From: Blepharisma stoltei | Lineage: Eukaryota; Ciliophora; Heterotrichea; Heterotrichida; Blepharismidae | DNA length: 64,000 bases | Assembly (NCBI GenBank): GCA_914767885.1 | Contig: CAJZBQ010000041.1 | Span: 246,001-310,000, forward strand | Direction of reading: 5' to 3' | In this document: piece by piece, positions 11,285 through 22,155 of the stretch | Numbering within the stretch: the stretch's first letter is position 1 | How the letters are laid out: each line of letters starts with the position of its first letter | Program-made: the position numbers and the translations under genes | The notes under the pieces: generated by a model | The model's database searches: none | What the model was told of the DNA's origin: nothing | The model's input: the letters and a program-made list of their open reading frames with translations, nothing else

Positions 11285-13054
11285 TTATAATAATTTGAAT
11301 TTTTGCCTTAGAGTCAAAATTGTTTTCTTTTTTTCTTCATCAATTCTTTGATTTGTTTCATCAGTTTCTTTTTTCATCATCCTTTCGGCTTCTACCCTCA
11401 GTTTATTTTGAACAAAAATATTATCAATATCTTCCAGTTTCCTGACACTTTCTCTATATCTATTCTTTATTTCCATCGTTTCTTTAAGAGCCTTCTCAAC
11501 AAATTGATCCATCATTTTTTCAAGTTCTATTTGATATAGTTCAAATTTCACTTCAAAGTCTTCCAAATCAGATCTATCTGACAGATTAGACATATTCAGA
11601 CTATTAAAAGACTGGTTCATTACACTCTTTCTTCTATCATCAATCCTTGAGCTTAAATTTTGTGCTTGATTTCTCATATCTTCTTGAACTCTATTTCAAA
11701 TAGAAATATTGCTGCTGTCATGTCTCTCAATAGTTTCTTCAGCATTTATTTCATGAATTTCTGAAATTTCGTAAGGATGCCAATATTCAATACAAAAATC
11801 GTCTGAAGGTTGCCTTCTCTGCTTAGATTTATGCAACCTTGAGTATACCTTTAGATGTTTTTGAGAAAAATCTACTTTATGCTGAAATTCTGAATTTGAA
11901 AGCTTAATTAAATCAATTTTTAATAATAATGATTGAAGACGCTGTTTGAAAATTTTTCTTTTTGACTCTTTTATATCTTTGTAAAACATAATTGCATAGG
12001 TATAAAGCTGGATAAGGTAAGAAAAAGTCCTTAAATTGAAATTTGATTCAAGTTCCATTTCAGATATAATTAAGTCTTCTGCGAAGTTTTGTGAGATATT
12101 TAGCCTTTCTTCGTTATTTAGCCAGTTTTTATCAGCTTTAAAGATAATTATTCGTGATTGAAGTTCTTCAAAGTTATTCGATTTTAAATGTTTTTCTCTT
12201 GGCATGTTGTGCTTGTTTATATTTGATGTTTTAAATTCAGCTAATATAATATCTCCTGGGTTTAATGAAACTTTATCATACTCTGCAAATAATCCATTAT
12301 GAATAATGGATAAAGCATATTTGGCTTCTTTACTAGATTCTTTATGCATCTTTCTACTAAAAATAAACAATTTTATCAATATTGCAGCTAAAATAGTGAC
12401 AGAACCAATAATGGTATAGCTTCTGTCAGATGGTAAATAAGTTGAAAGTCAAATTAGCAATAATAAAGTCGATAGTCCAATAAAAGATAAGTTAGAAGGA
12501 AATAAAAAATGATATCATTTAGCAATAAATCTCACTCCTCTTTAAATCGAAATAAATATCAGTAAATTTCCATTTTTTTTGTCAGCTAGCCCAACTTTAA
12601 ATTTTTATAGTTAAAAGTAATAATTTCTATATGATAGCTTTGATACCTAATTTATATTGCCAAAATAAAAAATTACCTTTAGCTTTTTCTCTTTTACAGA
12701 GAAGTGTCAATAAAATATTTTTAATTAACACTAGCGCCTTAGAATCGATAATTTTATAAATTAATTTTAATAATTATTCTCCGAAAAAAAATATGAAGCA
12801 AATTTTTTGGCTCTAATTATAGGAGGAATCAGTAATTTACAGTCAAAAACACTATAATTATTTAGTTTTGATTGTGAATGAAATCGCTTATGTGCAAAAT
12901 TTTCTAAATCTTCATGCTCGCTTTCAAAGGTTAGAATCTGGGTTTCTTCGTTAATTATTTTATCAAGAAAGTCAATTATGCCACCGTTAATTAGAGTTCT
13001 AGGCTTGGAATTCAGAAAAAATGATCAAACTGGTCTTATGGGGAAATAGGACAT
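11285..13054 (-). CDS. Protein with a P4-ATPase-like N-terminal membrane pair and coiled-coil tail (506 aa)
   Basis: The gene runs from ATG 13054 to TAA 11285 with TGA as Trp at several places and one proposed IES (12528-12776); 1,521 coding nt result. Residues ~95-175 contain KWYHFLFPSNLSFIG, a hydrophobic hairpin of two helices, then a basic stretch and NPGDIILAEF. This order resembles the first membrane pair and the start of the actuator domain of P4-type ATPases (TKY..FLPKNL, then VGDIV). However, the protein has no DKTG phosphorylation motif, no nucleotide-binding domain and no later helices; the remainder is coiled coil ending in a Lys/Glu-rich region. It may be a truncated flippase relative recruited for another role. 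The resemblance is by eye and tentative; the exon structure is better supported. Confidence 0.6.
12528..12776. other. IES in the P4-ATPase-like gene
   Basis: A 249 bp AT-rich insert between the TAs at 12775-12776 and 12526-12527 (minus-strand order). Removal yields GAG AAT ATT GCT AAA TGA, giving ENIAKWYHFLFP, which fits the family pattern. The end near 12535, GAGGAGTG read on the minus strand after TTTAAA, resembles the end of the 30326-30531 insert. Several stops in all frames inside exclude a coding role. Confidence 0.55.
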
Positions 13055-13353
13055 TTATTTGCTTAAAATATGTGGAATTTATGAGAATTTGTCATTCTTT
13101 GTCGGTTTAAAAATATAATAAAATAATAAAATATTTATAAAAACATTTAAGAAAAAACAGTTAAAATAAAAGAATATTTCGCAAAATCCTAAATAATAGT
13201 GAAATCTTAGTCAAATAAAATAGATATTATTATTAATTGCATCTTAAAGGCCTTCAAAAAATTTTAAAAAGTAAAAATTCAAGATAGTTTGTCCAATGGG
13301 TAGTTAAAATCATCATTTTCTCTTCAAAAATTGCTTTAAAATGACCATTTTAT

Positions 13354-14493
13354 ATGAAAAGAAGGGTCGTAGTGACAGGTCTTGGCATGATCAGCTCTAT
13401 TGGCTTGACACTTGCAGACTCATGAAACGCTCTCTGCCGTAAAGAAATCGGGATTATCCCAGTTCATTCTCCCTACATAAAAGCTGCCGGGAAAATCCCT
13501 CAAAGTTTTTCACTCGAATCCGCTCTCGAAAACACACAAGTAATTTTCATTTAGCAAGCCAAAAATCTTCAAAATGCTTTATTCATTGACGCTACAATCC
13601 AAGCTATATACGACGCAGGCTACGCCCCAGAAACTGAGTCTGAACAAGTAAAATGTGGAGTCGTTGAATCCCTATTAGCCAGCTCTACAAAAGACCTTTT
13701 TGAACCTCTTATTTCATCATCATTTGATAGACAATTTTGACTCAAAATCGCTGGAGGAATTGCCGCTTCTAATGCAGCAGTTATTGCTCAAGCAAAAGGA
13801 CCATGCTCTTCAATTGCAGGTGGATTACAATCAATCGGTGATGCATATTTTACAATTAAAAGAGGAGAAGCAGACTATATGGTCGTTTCTGGTGGAAGCC
13901 CAGAAATTGATGATAATTTAGCAGGATTTCTGAATGGGATGAATATTTTGTCACCTGATAATGAAATTAGACCTTTTGGGAGAGAAAGAAATGGGACAAT
14001 CTTAGGAGAAGGGGCTGCTTCAATTGTGCTGGAAGAATTTGAGCATGCGAAGGCAAGAGGTGCTAGGATTTATGCGGAAGTTAATGGATTTGGAAGCAAA
14101 TTTAATGTGAAATTGGAAGAAAAAAATGCTGCAGTTTTAAAAGCTTCTGGAAATGAAGAATTTACACCAGGAATTATTTTTGCGAATGGGTCTGGAGGTG
14201 AAGAAGATGCTGTTGAAGCAGAAATTATTAAAAAATCTTATCCAAACGCAAAAGTTAGCTGTATTAAATCTAGTATTGGCCATTTATTATCTGCTGCAGG
14301 GATTTCTGAAAGTGTTATTGCAATATTATCACTGAACCAAAAAATTGTTCCTCCTATACTAGCTTTGAAGGATTCTGAGTTTGATTTGAATTTTGTAACG
14401 AAAATAACAAAACATAAAGAAAAATGTGCTTTAGTCCATGATATGAGATTCGGAACCCATTCTTCGGCTGTAACTTATTCATTACTAGAATAG
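13354..14493 (+). CDS. Beta-ketoacyl-ACP synthase-like protein, active site degenerate (374 aa)
   Basis: The fold is that of elongating condensing enzymes (KAS II/FabF, mitochondrial OXSM). The start MKRRVVVTGLGMISSIGLTL is a clear family N-terminus, followed by S-TGA(Trp)-NAL. One 15-nt intron lies at 13540-13554. Key residues are missing. The family nucleophile motif TACxxG is replaced by GPCSSIAGGLQSIGDA, leaving no Cys at the aligned position. The first catalytic His motif NAHGTST reads ANGSGGEED. The later KSSIGHLLSAAG is intact. The protein is also ~35 residues shorter than usual. It may therefore be a non-catalytic partner, analogous to chain-length factors, or be decaying. The conserved codon structure argues for selection. 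Confidence 0.85.
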
Positions 14494-14915
14494 CTTTAAA
14501 ATTAATTCCACAATCATTTTAAAATTGAATTTAATCTAAATAATGATTTTTAGAAAATAAAATCAAAATATTTTGTGTTTTAACTTAAATCTTCATTATT
14601 TTTATAGTTAAAACCTTAAATTTTATTTTTTAGGTAATTTTGATTCTTGAGTTTAGAATTGAATAGCAGAAATTTGAATCAAAATATAAGAAAAATTGGA
14701 GAAATTAAAAAATCCTCGTCAAAGCAAAATCTATTTTATTTGAAATATTTCACTTAAAAATATCTTAGCATCCCCGGGCATTTACTTAAGCAAAGAACTG
14801 ATATTTTTTTGTCAATGCATTGTCAAATTTACAATATAATTTTTATTATTCAGCCCAAAATATTCTAAATAGACTTCGACACATAAAATCTATGGCCAAT
14901 ATTTTACATTAACTG
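14494..14915. other. AT-rich intergenic stretch
   Basis: No gene seen. It separates the tandem KAS-like and PWWP genes. An ATG at 14892 runs into TAA after six codons, so it is not the start of the next gene. Confidence 0.5.
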
Positions 14916-15809
14916 ATGCGAAAGACCTTTGCAAAAGATCAAATGGTTTGGGCTAAAATTCGCGGGTATCCATGGTGACCATCCATAGTAATTTCTAATA
15001 AGATATCTGAGATTGAAGAGGTTGAAGATGAAGATACCGGGAAAATTACTCAGCGACAGTTTTTTGTGAATTTTATTGGTGAAAATTCGAGGTAATTGAT
15101 AGATAGCTCAATACTTCCTATTACAAGTATATGCGACTATAAAGAAAACTACGATATTTATTCATCTTCCAAAAATAAAGTAAAATTTACCTAGTATCTA
15201 CTCAAGAGCATTGAAGTTGCAAATGCATTTTTTAGAGGAAAAACACCTATCGAAAGCCTAAGCAAAGTCAATAGTGATATCAATCAGCCAGCTTTTCATC
15301 GGAAAAGAAAGGACTCTGCTATAAAGGCCGAACCTAATGATCTGTCAACTGAATTAAAAAGCATTGAAAAATCTTTAGATTTAAAAATTTCTGAAAATAA
15401 TTTTGACTCAAAGGATGATAATCTTTCTAGCTTACTTGTAACAATCATTTAGAACAAGATTATGAAGATCGAAAAAGTAATCAGCGGATTTTTATATTTG
15501 AATTCCCATGCGACTAAGAATGAGTCTATGACGGCTCAGAATCTTTATATATATTTTCAAATGCTTTTAGAGATCGAGCCTACCCTATCTTTATTAAAAT
15601 CTTGTGATATTTTGAAATCTGTTAAACTGTTTAAAGAAGAATTTATTGATAATTCTGATCCTAGCTTAAGAAATCTTGCAAAGCTAGGGCATAAGCTTTA
15701 TTTATATTGGAAAAGAAAGATTATTGGTGAGAGATTGGGAATAAGTGAGAAAATTAAAGTGCCAAGAAAAGAATATATACTCAATTTTTTAATTAATTAT
15801 ATCAAATAA
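14916..15809 (+). CDS. PWWP-domain chromatin protein, LEDGF/HRP2-like (282 aa)
   Basis: The N-terminus reads MVWAKIRGYPWWPSIVIS, with the second Trp encoded by TGA. This is the defining PWWP motif, which in the family binds methylated histone H3K36 nucleosomes. Three 15-nt introns (15093-15107, 15180-15194, 15438-15452) interrupt it. The C-terminal ~110 residues (MKIEKVISGFLYLNSH... to the end) form an all-helical domain resembling the LEDGF/HRP2 integrase-binding or TFIIS N-terminal type, which docks transcription elongation factors. The gene directly downstream encodes a TFIIS central-domain-like protein, which fits a shared role in transcription elongation, though linkage in ciliates is weak evidence. 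The start was chosen because an earlier ATG is blocked by a stop. Confidence 0.85.
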
Positions 15810-15929
15810 AATCGCATTTTCTCTATTCAATGCAAAATATTTCAATAAAAATTAACTTTTTTGATTAAATTCTTATAAAAGTATAAGTTTTCTGATAACT
15901 CTTCATTTGAAAGTTTGCCAAATAAGGAA

Positions 15930-16349
15930 ATGAAGAAAGAAGAAATCAAAGAAGCAATAGTCCCAGCACCAAAGCCAAAAGCAGAAGAAAAACAGCCTGC
16001 CCCAGAAGAGATAGCACAATTGCCTCAGCCAAAAAGTACTAAAATAGAACAAGAAGTCTATGATGTCCCAGTATTAAGTAACCATGGATCAAGCACTGAC
16101 GATTCTGTTGCCAATCCTGATCTAAGAAAGCTTGCTTGCAGAAAAATAATAAAAATCCTAATGCAAAACCGTTTCGAGCGGAACAAAGCTGAAGAACTCA
16201 CCCTCATTATTGAAAATAACTTGAGAAAAAAAGACCCTTCCATGAAATCTCAATATAGAAGATTTTTTAAGATGATGATTAAAGATATCAGAAACCTTAA
16301 TAGGGAAAATTATGATAAATCTAATAATCAATCACTGGATATACAATAA
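15930..16349 (+). CDS. TFIIS central-domain-like protein (139 aa)
   Basis: A Pro/Lys/Glu-rich N-terminal half is followed by a helical domain: NPDLRKLACRKIIKILMQN, then IIENNLRKKD and YRRFFKMMIKDIRNLN. The order of an Arg-rich first helix, an Ile/Glu-rich second helix and a final helix ending in RNL resembles the TFIIS middle (TFS2M) domain that contacts RNA polymerase II. No zinc ribbon follows, so it cannot by itself stimulate RNA cleavage as TFIIS does. ATG 15930 is used because the upstream in-frame codons lack another ATG. The family assignment is by pattern and moderate. Confidence 0.6.
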   Translation: MKKEEIKEAIVPAPKPKAEEKQPAPEEIAQLPQPKSTKIEQEVYDVPVLSNHGSSTDDSVANPDLRKLACRKIIKILMQNRFERNKAEELTLIIENNLRKKDPSMKSQYRRFFKMMIKDIRNLNRENYDKSNNQSLDIQ

Positions 16350-16539
16350 TTGCATGATTTTAATTTAAATGATACTGTATAAAGTTTAATTTAAATTAGA
16401 CCTGGAATATTTTGGTTCGATGGATTTACAATGAAACTCTTTCTGTTATTTTAAGAATTTTTTAATTAAACATATTTAACTTTAAAATAAATATGATTTC
16501 TTTTAAACTTTATTTAAATTTAAGTAAATAAGAATTAAA

Positions 16540-18324
16540 TTAAAGAGCTGTTCGTTGATGCAAATCTACCCAATTCTTGATAATCTCATAACTAATTCCG
16601 TCGCTTTCAATGTTGGCACCCACTGTAGCGAACAAGTTCTTAGCAGTGGCTGCAGCAATTTTGGAAGGCTTGATATCAGTAATATCATCAGGAATCAGCA
16701 TATTAAATACTGATTTAAAATATCTAACAACTTCTGAAAATTGCAGTTCTCCATCTCCTGACTGATCAAAGCATTCAACTGCTGCTTTTAGCTTGCTAGC
16801 TAAGCTTCCTGCGCACAATACTGAGAGCCCACAAAACAGTTCTTCCATGCTAACAACTCCATTTCCATCATTATCAAATTTCAAAAACAGCTGAGATGCA
16901 ACTCCATGGAAAGCTTCTTCGTTTACTTTGATTCCTGAATACTTATTGACTAAATCCTTTAGAATTCCATTAAATTGCTGCCTTGAGAAAAATCCGGTTG
17001 TGTTTTGTTCCTTAAACATCCTTAGTGCATCATAAACGTTAACTTCACCAAGTCCTGTTGCTTCTTTTTGTGCCATCACTAAGTCGATATTTTCAGGTGA
17101 TGTTAAGTGTTTTTTGGTTTCTCTCAGCCTATTTATCAGCTGCTCTTTTCTGTTAGTAAAAGCTTCAATCTTCGCATCTCTATCACTTTTCAGGTCATCA
17201 GTTATTGCTTCTTTGTTATACCAAGCTTTAAATTCAGGAAGAGTAATCACCCTATCATTATTCACGTCAATTTCTTGGAAAATACTTTCAACAGTAATCT
17301 GGGCAAGCGTTTCAGGAGTTTCCCCACATTGTGATCTTAGCTCAGGACGAGCTGCGAACATTATTTTAAAGGCTGCAGTATGATGTGCAAGTAATTCATC
17401 AAATGAAATAAGACCATCTCCATTTACGTCGTATAAAGTAAATACAGCTTCAATTTTATCTTCAGGAGACCCTCCACACAGTATGATGACTGAGTTGAGA
17501 ATTTCATCGTTATCTAGTTGGCCGTTTTTATTTTCGTCTAAAATTTCAAAAAGCATCTTTATAGCATTTTTTTTCCTCATCTGCTCCCAGCCTTCTTGAG
17601 TTTGCTCAACCCCTAATATAATTTCTGTGAATTCTTCTAATGAAATTCCTGGTCTTTTGCCCATTTTATTTCTGATTTCGTTTACCAAAACTTTTGGTTT
17701 TTCTCCTCCAAGACCTATGATGTCTCTAAGTTTTACGATTTCGTCCTCTGCAAGTTTAGGAGGCTCAAATAGAGGGCTCATTGCTTTTTTTAATCCAGGA
17801 AGTGCATTTTTTATAAATTTGCCAGCAGCTGATTCACTATTAAACTTGATAAATTTTTTGAGCCCACCATTGTTCATCCAGCTGAGAAGCTTTTCTTTTT
17901 CAACTTCTCCTTGAGTTCCAAATAGAGCAATTACAGCATCTGCAGCTCTGTTAGGGTCGGGGATTTTATTTTTCATTTTGACTGAAAAGAATTGGGCTAA
18001 ATCACCTTTTGTCAAGTGGGTTTTGGCTTCTTCTTTGACCTCTGGCTTTTTAGTTGAGGATTGGACTGGAGGAGTAGCTTGACGTTGAGGTGTCGTTTCA
18101 CCAATAAAGCGTCTCCAGGTGTCGACAAGGAGATCAGTATTTCTATCTAGTTTAAAGACTTCGAGGCCTGCAAGCATTCCTGGATGTTTCTGGATGGCAA
18201 GTTCTTTAAAGGCATTTCTTTCTCCTTCACTAATTCCACTGATGTTATTGGCAACCAGTAGCAGCTGGCCCATTTCATTCAGCTTTTCGAGGCTTTCAAA
18301 TAGTCGTTTAGAGAGGGTTGCCAT
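16540..18324 (-). CDS. Multi-EF-hand calcium-binding protein (594 aa)
   Basis: An uninterrupted frame, with no introns or inserts. At least five EF-hand loops can be read: DENKNGQLDNDE (about residue 260), DVNGDGLISFDE, DVNNDRVITLPE, DNDGNGVVSMEE and DQSGDGELQFSE near residue 520. The canonical D-x-D/N-x-D/N-G-x-I/L/V-x-x-x-E spacing is kept in most. The fourth loop of the set has R in place of Gly and may bind weakly. The first 200 residues are helical without EF-hands. No membrane helix is found, so it is a cytosolic calcium sensor or buffer of the large EF-hand families expanded in ciliates. The specific partner is unknown. Confidence 0.85.
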   Translation of the reverse strand: MATLSKRLFESLEKLNEMGQLLLVANNISGISEGERNAFKELAIQKHPGMLAGLEVFKLDRNTDLLVDTWRRFIGETTPQRQATPPVQSSTKKPEVKEEAKTHLTKGDLAQFFSVKMKNKIPDPNRAADAVIALFGTQGEVEKEKLLSWMNNGGLKKFIKFNSESAAGKFIKNALPGLKKAMSPLFEPPKLAEDEIVKLRDIIGLGGEKPKVLVNEIRNKMGKRPGISLEEFTEIILGVEQTQEGWEQMRKKNAIKMLFEILDENKNGQLDNDEILNSVIILCGGSPEDKIEAVFTLYDVNGDGLISFDELLAHHTAAFKIMFAARPELRSQCGETPETLAQITVESIFQEIDVNNDRVITLPEFKAWYNKEAITDDLKSDRDAKIEAFTNRKEQLINRLRETKKHLTSPENIDLVMAQKEATGLGEVNVYDALRMFKEQNTTGFFSRQQFNGILKDLVNKYSGIKVNEEAFHGVASQLFLKFDNDGNGVVSMEELFCGLSVLCAGSLASKLKAAVECFDQSGDGELQFSEVVRYFKSVFNMLIPDDITDIKPSKIAAATAKNLFATVGANIESDGISYEIIKNWVDLHQRTAL

Positions 18325-18489
18325 CTTAAATTATTAGCCAAAATTCGTTTTTATTTAATAAAAGCCGAGGAACGAAGCAAAACTAATTTAGGAGCTATTT
18401 AATAATATAGAGAAGGCAAATTAATGGTAATGTAAAATGATTATATACAAAATTGTGATTCTAATATGAACAATTGAAGGATAATAATT
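18325..18489. other. Short AT-rich flank upstream of the EF-hand gene
   Basis: Probable promoter side of the EF-hand gene. Nothing specific is recognisable. Confidence 0.3.
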
Positions 18490-20067
18490 TATAGCTCATA
18501 CCCCTTTATAGATTTCTATATCGAGCAAAATGTCCTAGCCTCTTGAACGAGCAAAACAGACTCTCTCAAAGAGATGATCTCGATCTCTATATCAGTAAGT
18601 GCTAAAAAGTGGCATGTCAAAAAACGGTGACAAGTGAGAAAAAATTTGGCAAGTAAACGCGTCAATTTTTAAAAAGTCTTATAAATTAATAATAATGATA
18701 ATAATAAATACATAAATAATAAATGATATATTTATAAAATTTATTAATAAAATTAGATGCCATTCTCAGCTTCTCCATACTGAACGACATCTTGTATCAA
18801 GAATAAGTCTAAAAATTATTGGAGATTTTTAGAGATGTCTCAACAGAAGCAATAACTAATGGAGACCTTTTGATGGGTTAAGGGAGGAGTCGCACTTTTG
18901 AATTTTTCTCTATAGAATATTTCAAGTCAGTTTCTCCATACTGGGCACCATATTGATGACATCTTGTATTAAGCATAAGTCCAAAAATTATTGGAGACTT
19001 TGAGAGATGTCTACTGAAGCAAGAACTCTTAGAGACCTTTGATGTGTTAAAGGGGGGAATCGCACTTTTGAATTTTTCTCTATAAGCTATTTCATGTCAA
19101 TTTCTCATACTAACGCCATCTTGATGACATCTAGTACTGGACGACGCCATCTTGAATCAAGAATAAGTCTAAAAATTATTGGAGATTTTTAGAGATGTCT
19201 CAACAGAAGCAATAACTAGTGGAGACCTTTGATGGGTTAAAGGGGGAGTCGCACTTTTGAATTTTTCTCTAGGTAAAAATTATTGGAGATTTTAAATGAT
19301 ATCTCAACTGAAGCAATAACTCTTGGAGATCTTTGATGGGTTAATGGGGGGAGTCGCACTTTTGAATTTTTATCTATAGACTATTTCAAGTCAGTTTCTC
19401 CATACTGGACGCCATCTTGATGACATCTTGCATCGAGCATAAATCAAAAAATTATTGGAGATTTTGAGAGAGATATCTCAACTGACGAAATAATTCTTGG
19501 AGACCTTTGATGAGCTAACGGGGGGAGTCGCTCTTTGAGTTTTTTTCTTTAGGATTACTCATATCAGATTCTCCATACTGAACGACGCCATCTTGATGAC
19601 ATCTTGCATCGAAAATAAGTCAAAAAATTATTGGAGATTTTGAGAGATGTATCAACTGAACCAAGAACTCTTGGAGACTTTTGATGGGTTAAAGGGGGGA
19701 GTCGCACTTTTGAGTTTTTTTCGAGGCATGAAAGTCGTAGATATTTATGATTTCATTATTTCTCTCCAATGAAATACTACATTTGGTGTTTGATTAGGTT
19801 TATATCAGAAAAACCTGATTGATTGGGTGCTCTCAGTCTAATTGGGTATCTTAATTTTAAATTAATTTAATAATAAAGCAATTTTTAAAATCGGCGCGTT
19901 TACTTGTCCACTTTTTTCACACTTGCCACCATTTTTTGACATGGCACTTTTTTAACACTTACTGATATAGAGATTGAGCTCGTCTCTTTGAGAGAGTCTG
20001 TTTTGCTCGTTCAAGAGGCCAGGACATTATGCTCTATAAAGAAATCTATATAGGGGTATGAGCTATA
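18490..20067. mobile_element. Composite intergenic element with TATAGC ends and tandem repeats
   Basis: Ends: [TA]TAGCTCATACCCC at 18490 and GGGGTATGAGCTA[TA] at about 20067. The inverted arms run about 190 bp and contain TCTTGAACGAGCAAAACAGA on the left and its complement on the right. The interior (about 18770-19735) holds roughly six copies of a ~170 bp unit containing TTATTGGAGATTTT and GAGTCGCACTTTTGA; one copy is truncated. No protein-coding frame is present, so the element is non-autonomous. The architecture is the same as 3093-4446 and 46361-47443. Confidence 0.8.
18770..19735. repeat. Tandem ~170 bp repeats inside the composite element
   Basis: TTCTCCATACTG-type starts recur near 18773, 18942, 19104 (variant), 19397 and 19570, each followed by a CATCTTG block, AAAAATTATTGGAGA, GAGACCTTTGATGGGTTAA and GGGGAGTCGCACTTTTGA. 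A copy near 19272 lacks the first third of the unit. Confidence 0.75.
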
Positions 20068-20261
20068 TATAATTTCTGTTTAATAAATATAAAAAATATA
20101 TTTAATGGTTTTTGAAAAAATTAAAAATTAAATATATAGAAAAATCATAGCTTGGTCTGCAAGATATTATATAAATAAAAGAGAGTTAATAGTCAATTGA
20201 AATAGTGATTAATAATTTAAAAAAACAGCATCATCTGCAAGTAAAAGATACTAGTAAGAAA

Positions 20262-21317
20262 ATGGAGTCTAATATAAAAGTAGCGATTCTTCCTAAGACC
20301 ATTTTGGAGCCAGAAACAGAAAAATCCCAAAAGTTAGCAATTTTAGAAGTATCATACAATTAGAATAACACTACTCAAGCAGGGGATTCAGATTATCTCT
20401 CGTCTTTACAATTTGATAAAATACTTAATACTGAAATTGCCAATGATTATATTCCAACGAAAGAAAATAACGCTGAACCAAATGAAGATCCTTATAACAT
20501 TGATATTCTGATGCAGAAAAAAGGAAGTGAACTTAATAAAGCACTTGAAGAAATCAGAAAACAGAACCTTTATAATGCAGCTTGCAAACTTAAATCTATG
20601 TTACCTTCAAAAGGCCGTTGTCCTATATGTACTTTAAAGTTACCTTGTAAGCATTATTCTTCAACGATAGAAATAAAGCCTGCTTCTCGAGGCAGATCTC
20701 ATTCTCCGATGACTAGCTTTACATGTCTATCGGAAACTCCTAAATCTTCTAATGTGACACAAATTCACTTTTCTCCAGAGCCTCGAGAGTTTTATATTAG
20801 ATACAGAAAAATTAATGGAAACTCAGCTGAAGTCACTCGACGTCCTAAAGAAAAAGGCATAGATAGAGAATATCAAAAATTAAAAGTTTTAGAAAAAATT
20901 GAAAAATATAGAGAGGAAAAATTAAAGAAAGAAATTGAAATTATTGAAGAGCTTAAAAGAGTTGAGGAGCAAGAAATTGTAAGGCAAAAAAGAATTGAAG
21001 AAAAACAAAAACAATACTATGAAAGACAGAAACAAAGGTTAAAAGAGTACCATGAAGAATTAAAAAGACCTAAAGAAATAGAAACTATAAGAGCACTAGT
21101 AAATGACAAAAAACTAAAAAAAAGAGAAGAAATGAGAAGAAAATACGTTGAAGAGCAGGTATGGGTTATATAGAAAAGAAAGATCGACGAATATCACCAA
21201 AAGAAAAGAATGATAGATGGAATCATTCAAGATCAAATCAGCGAATTGGAAAAAGCGGTTTTAAAGCCTAAAAAAATGAGCAAATCATTAAAAAGCAGCA
21301 GAAATAATAAACTATAA
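20262..21317 (+). CDS. Coiled-coil protein with a Cys/His cluster (341 aa)
   Basis: Start ATG 20262; 15-nt introns at 20349-20363 and 21159-21173; stop TAA 21317; 1,026 coding nt. Residues ~100-125 hold a compact CPICTLKLPCKH cluster that could bind one zinc. From about residue 190 the protein is an almost continuous charged coiled coil (KEKGIDREYQKLKVLEK, EELKRVEEQEIVRQKR, EMRRKYVEEQ). Such long Glu/Lys/Arg helices are common in ciliary and cytoskeletal proteins. I do not recognise a family. Reading through the second intron as if unspliced would stop at GAGCAGGTATGGGTTATATAG, so splicing is needed for the last 49 residues. Confidence 0.75.
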
Positions 21318-21402
21318 CCAATATTTTAATTTTTGTTTACCATGTTTAAAAATTATTGCCTTTTTCATAGCTTATCTGTAGCGAATAATCATTTTAATTT
21401 TC

Positions 21403-21990
21403 ATGCTGCAAAAAGTGTGTGGATTTTTCTCCAAGTTTAACTTAGATTGCTGCAGAAAAGACGTCGAAATCGGTGAATTAGTTACTTCTAAAGAAAATGA
21501 TCTAGATACCACAAAATTTACTTCCCAAGATAACAGCAGATTATTTAGCACTGTTATAGAAGAAACAGAAGAAAATATTGACAAAAATACTGCAGAATCC
21601 AAATCTAAAAGATGTGACTCTATTGGAACTTATAATACCAATGCAGAGCTTCCAAACGATAAAACTGCTGCTAAGCCCAACACTCCAAAATTCAAAGAAG
21701 CTAATGCTCCACAAAAATCAACTGAAAATTCTAAAAGAATTGATGAAATGAAAAAGAAAATAAATCAACTGGATGATAAAATAGAAAAAGCAAAAGAACT
21801 CCAGAATAACAAGAGAGGATCTATTGAATATAAACAAAAAAGTGTAAAACAATTAATTTCAGAACTCGATAAAATTTTTGCAAATCAATTAGCGAAGCGA
21901 AATGAAAATAATGCAGCTAGCCCTATTGAGATAGAAAGGCCTTTTATTCCAAAAAGGAGGCCAAAAACCCCAGAGAACTTTGAATTCTAA
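21403..21990 (+). CDS. Unknown Lys/Glu-rich protein (195 aa)
   Basis: An intronless frame from ATG 21403. The first 20 residues contain four cysteines (VCGFFSKFNLDCCRKD). The middle is low-complexity Ser/Thr/Glu/Lys, then a 50-residue coiled coil (IDEMKKKINQLDDKIEKAK) and a basic Pro-rich tail ending PENFEF. No family is recognised. Codon use matches the neighbouring genes. It runs tail to tail with the casein kinase gene. Confidence 0.6.
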   Translation: MLQKVCGFFSKFNLDCCRKDVEIGELVTSKENDLDTTKFTSQDNSRLFSTVIEETEENIDKNTAESKSKRCDSIGTYNTNAELPNDKTAAKPNTPKFKEANAPQKSTENSKRIDEMKKKINQLDDKIEKAKELQNNKRGSIEYKQKSVKQLISELDKIFANQLAKRNENNAASPIEIERPFIPKRRPKTPENFEF

Positions 21991-22155
21991 TTAACCTAAT
22001 AAATAGGGACTCCAAGCATAATATAAGAAATTTTTAAAAATCATTTGAATATGGCACCATATCAATTACCTTCCGAAAATTCCATTTTTAATGTATCCCA
22101 CACTAATAAAATTAAGATTTCAATTTACCAATATTCATATAATCTATTTAAAACC

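Noticed and set aside
18770-19735. CRISPR-like array
   Set aside because: Units are ~170 bp with no short conserved repeat and unique spacers; they are nested in inverted repeats of a eukaryotic element.
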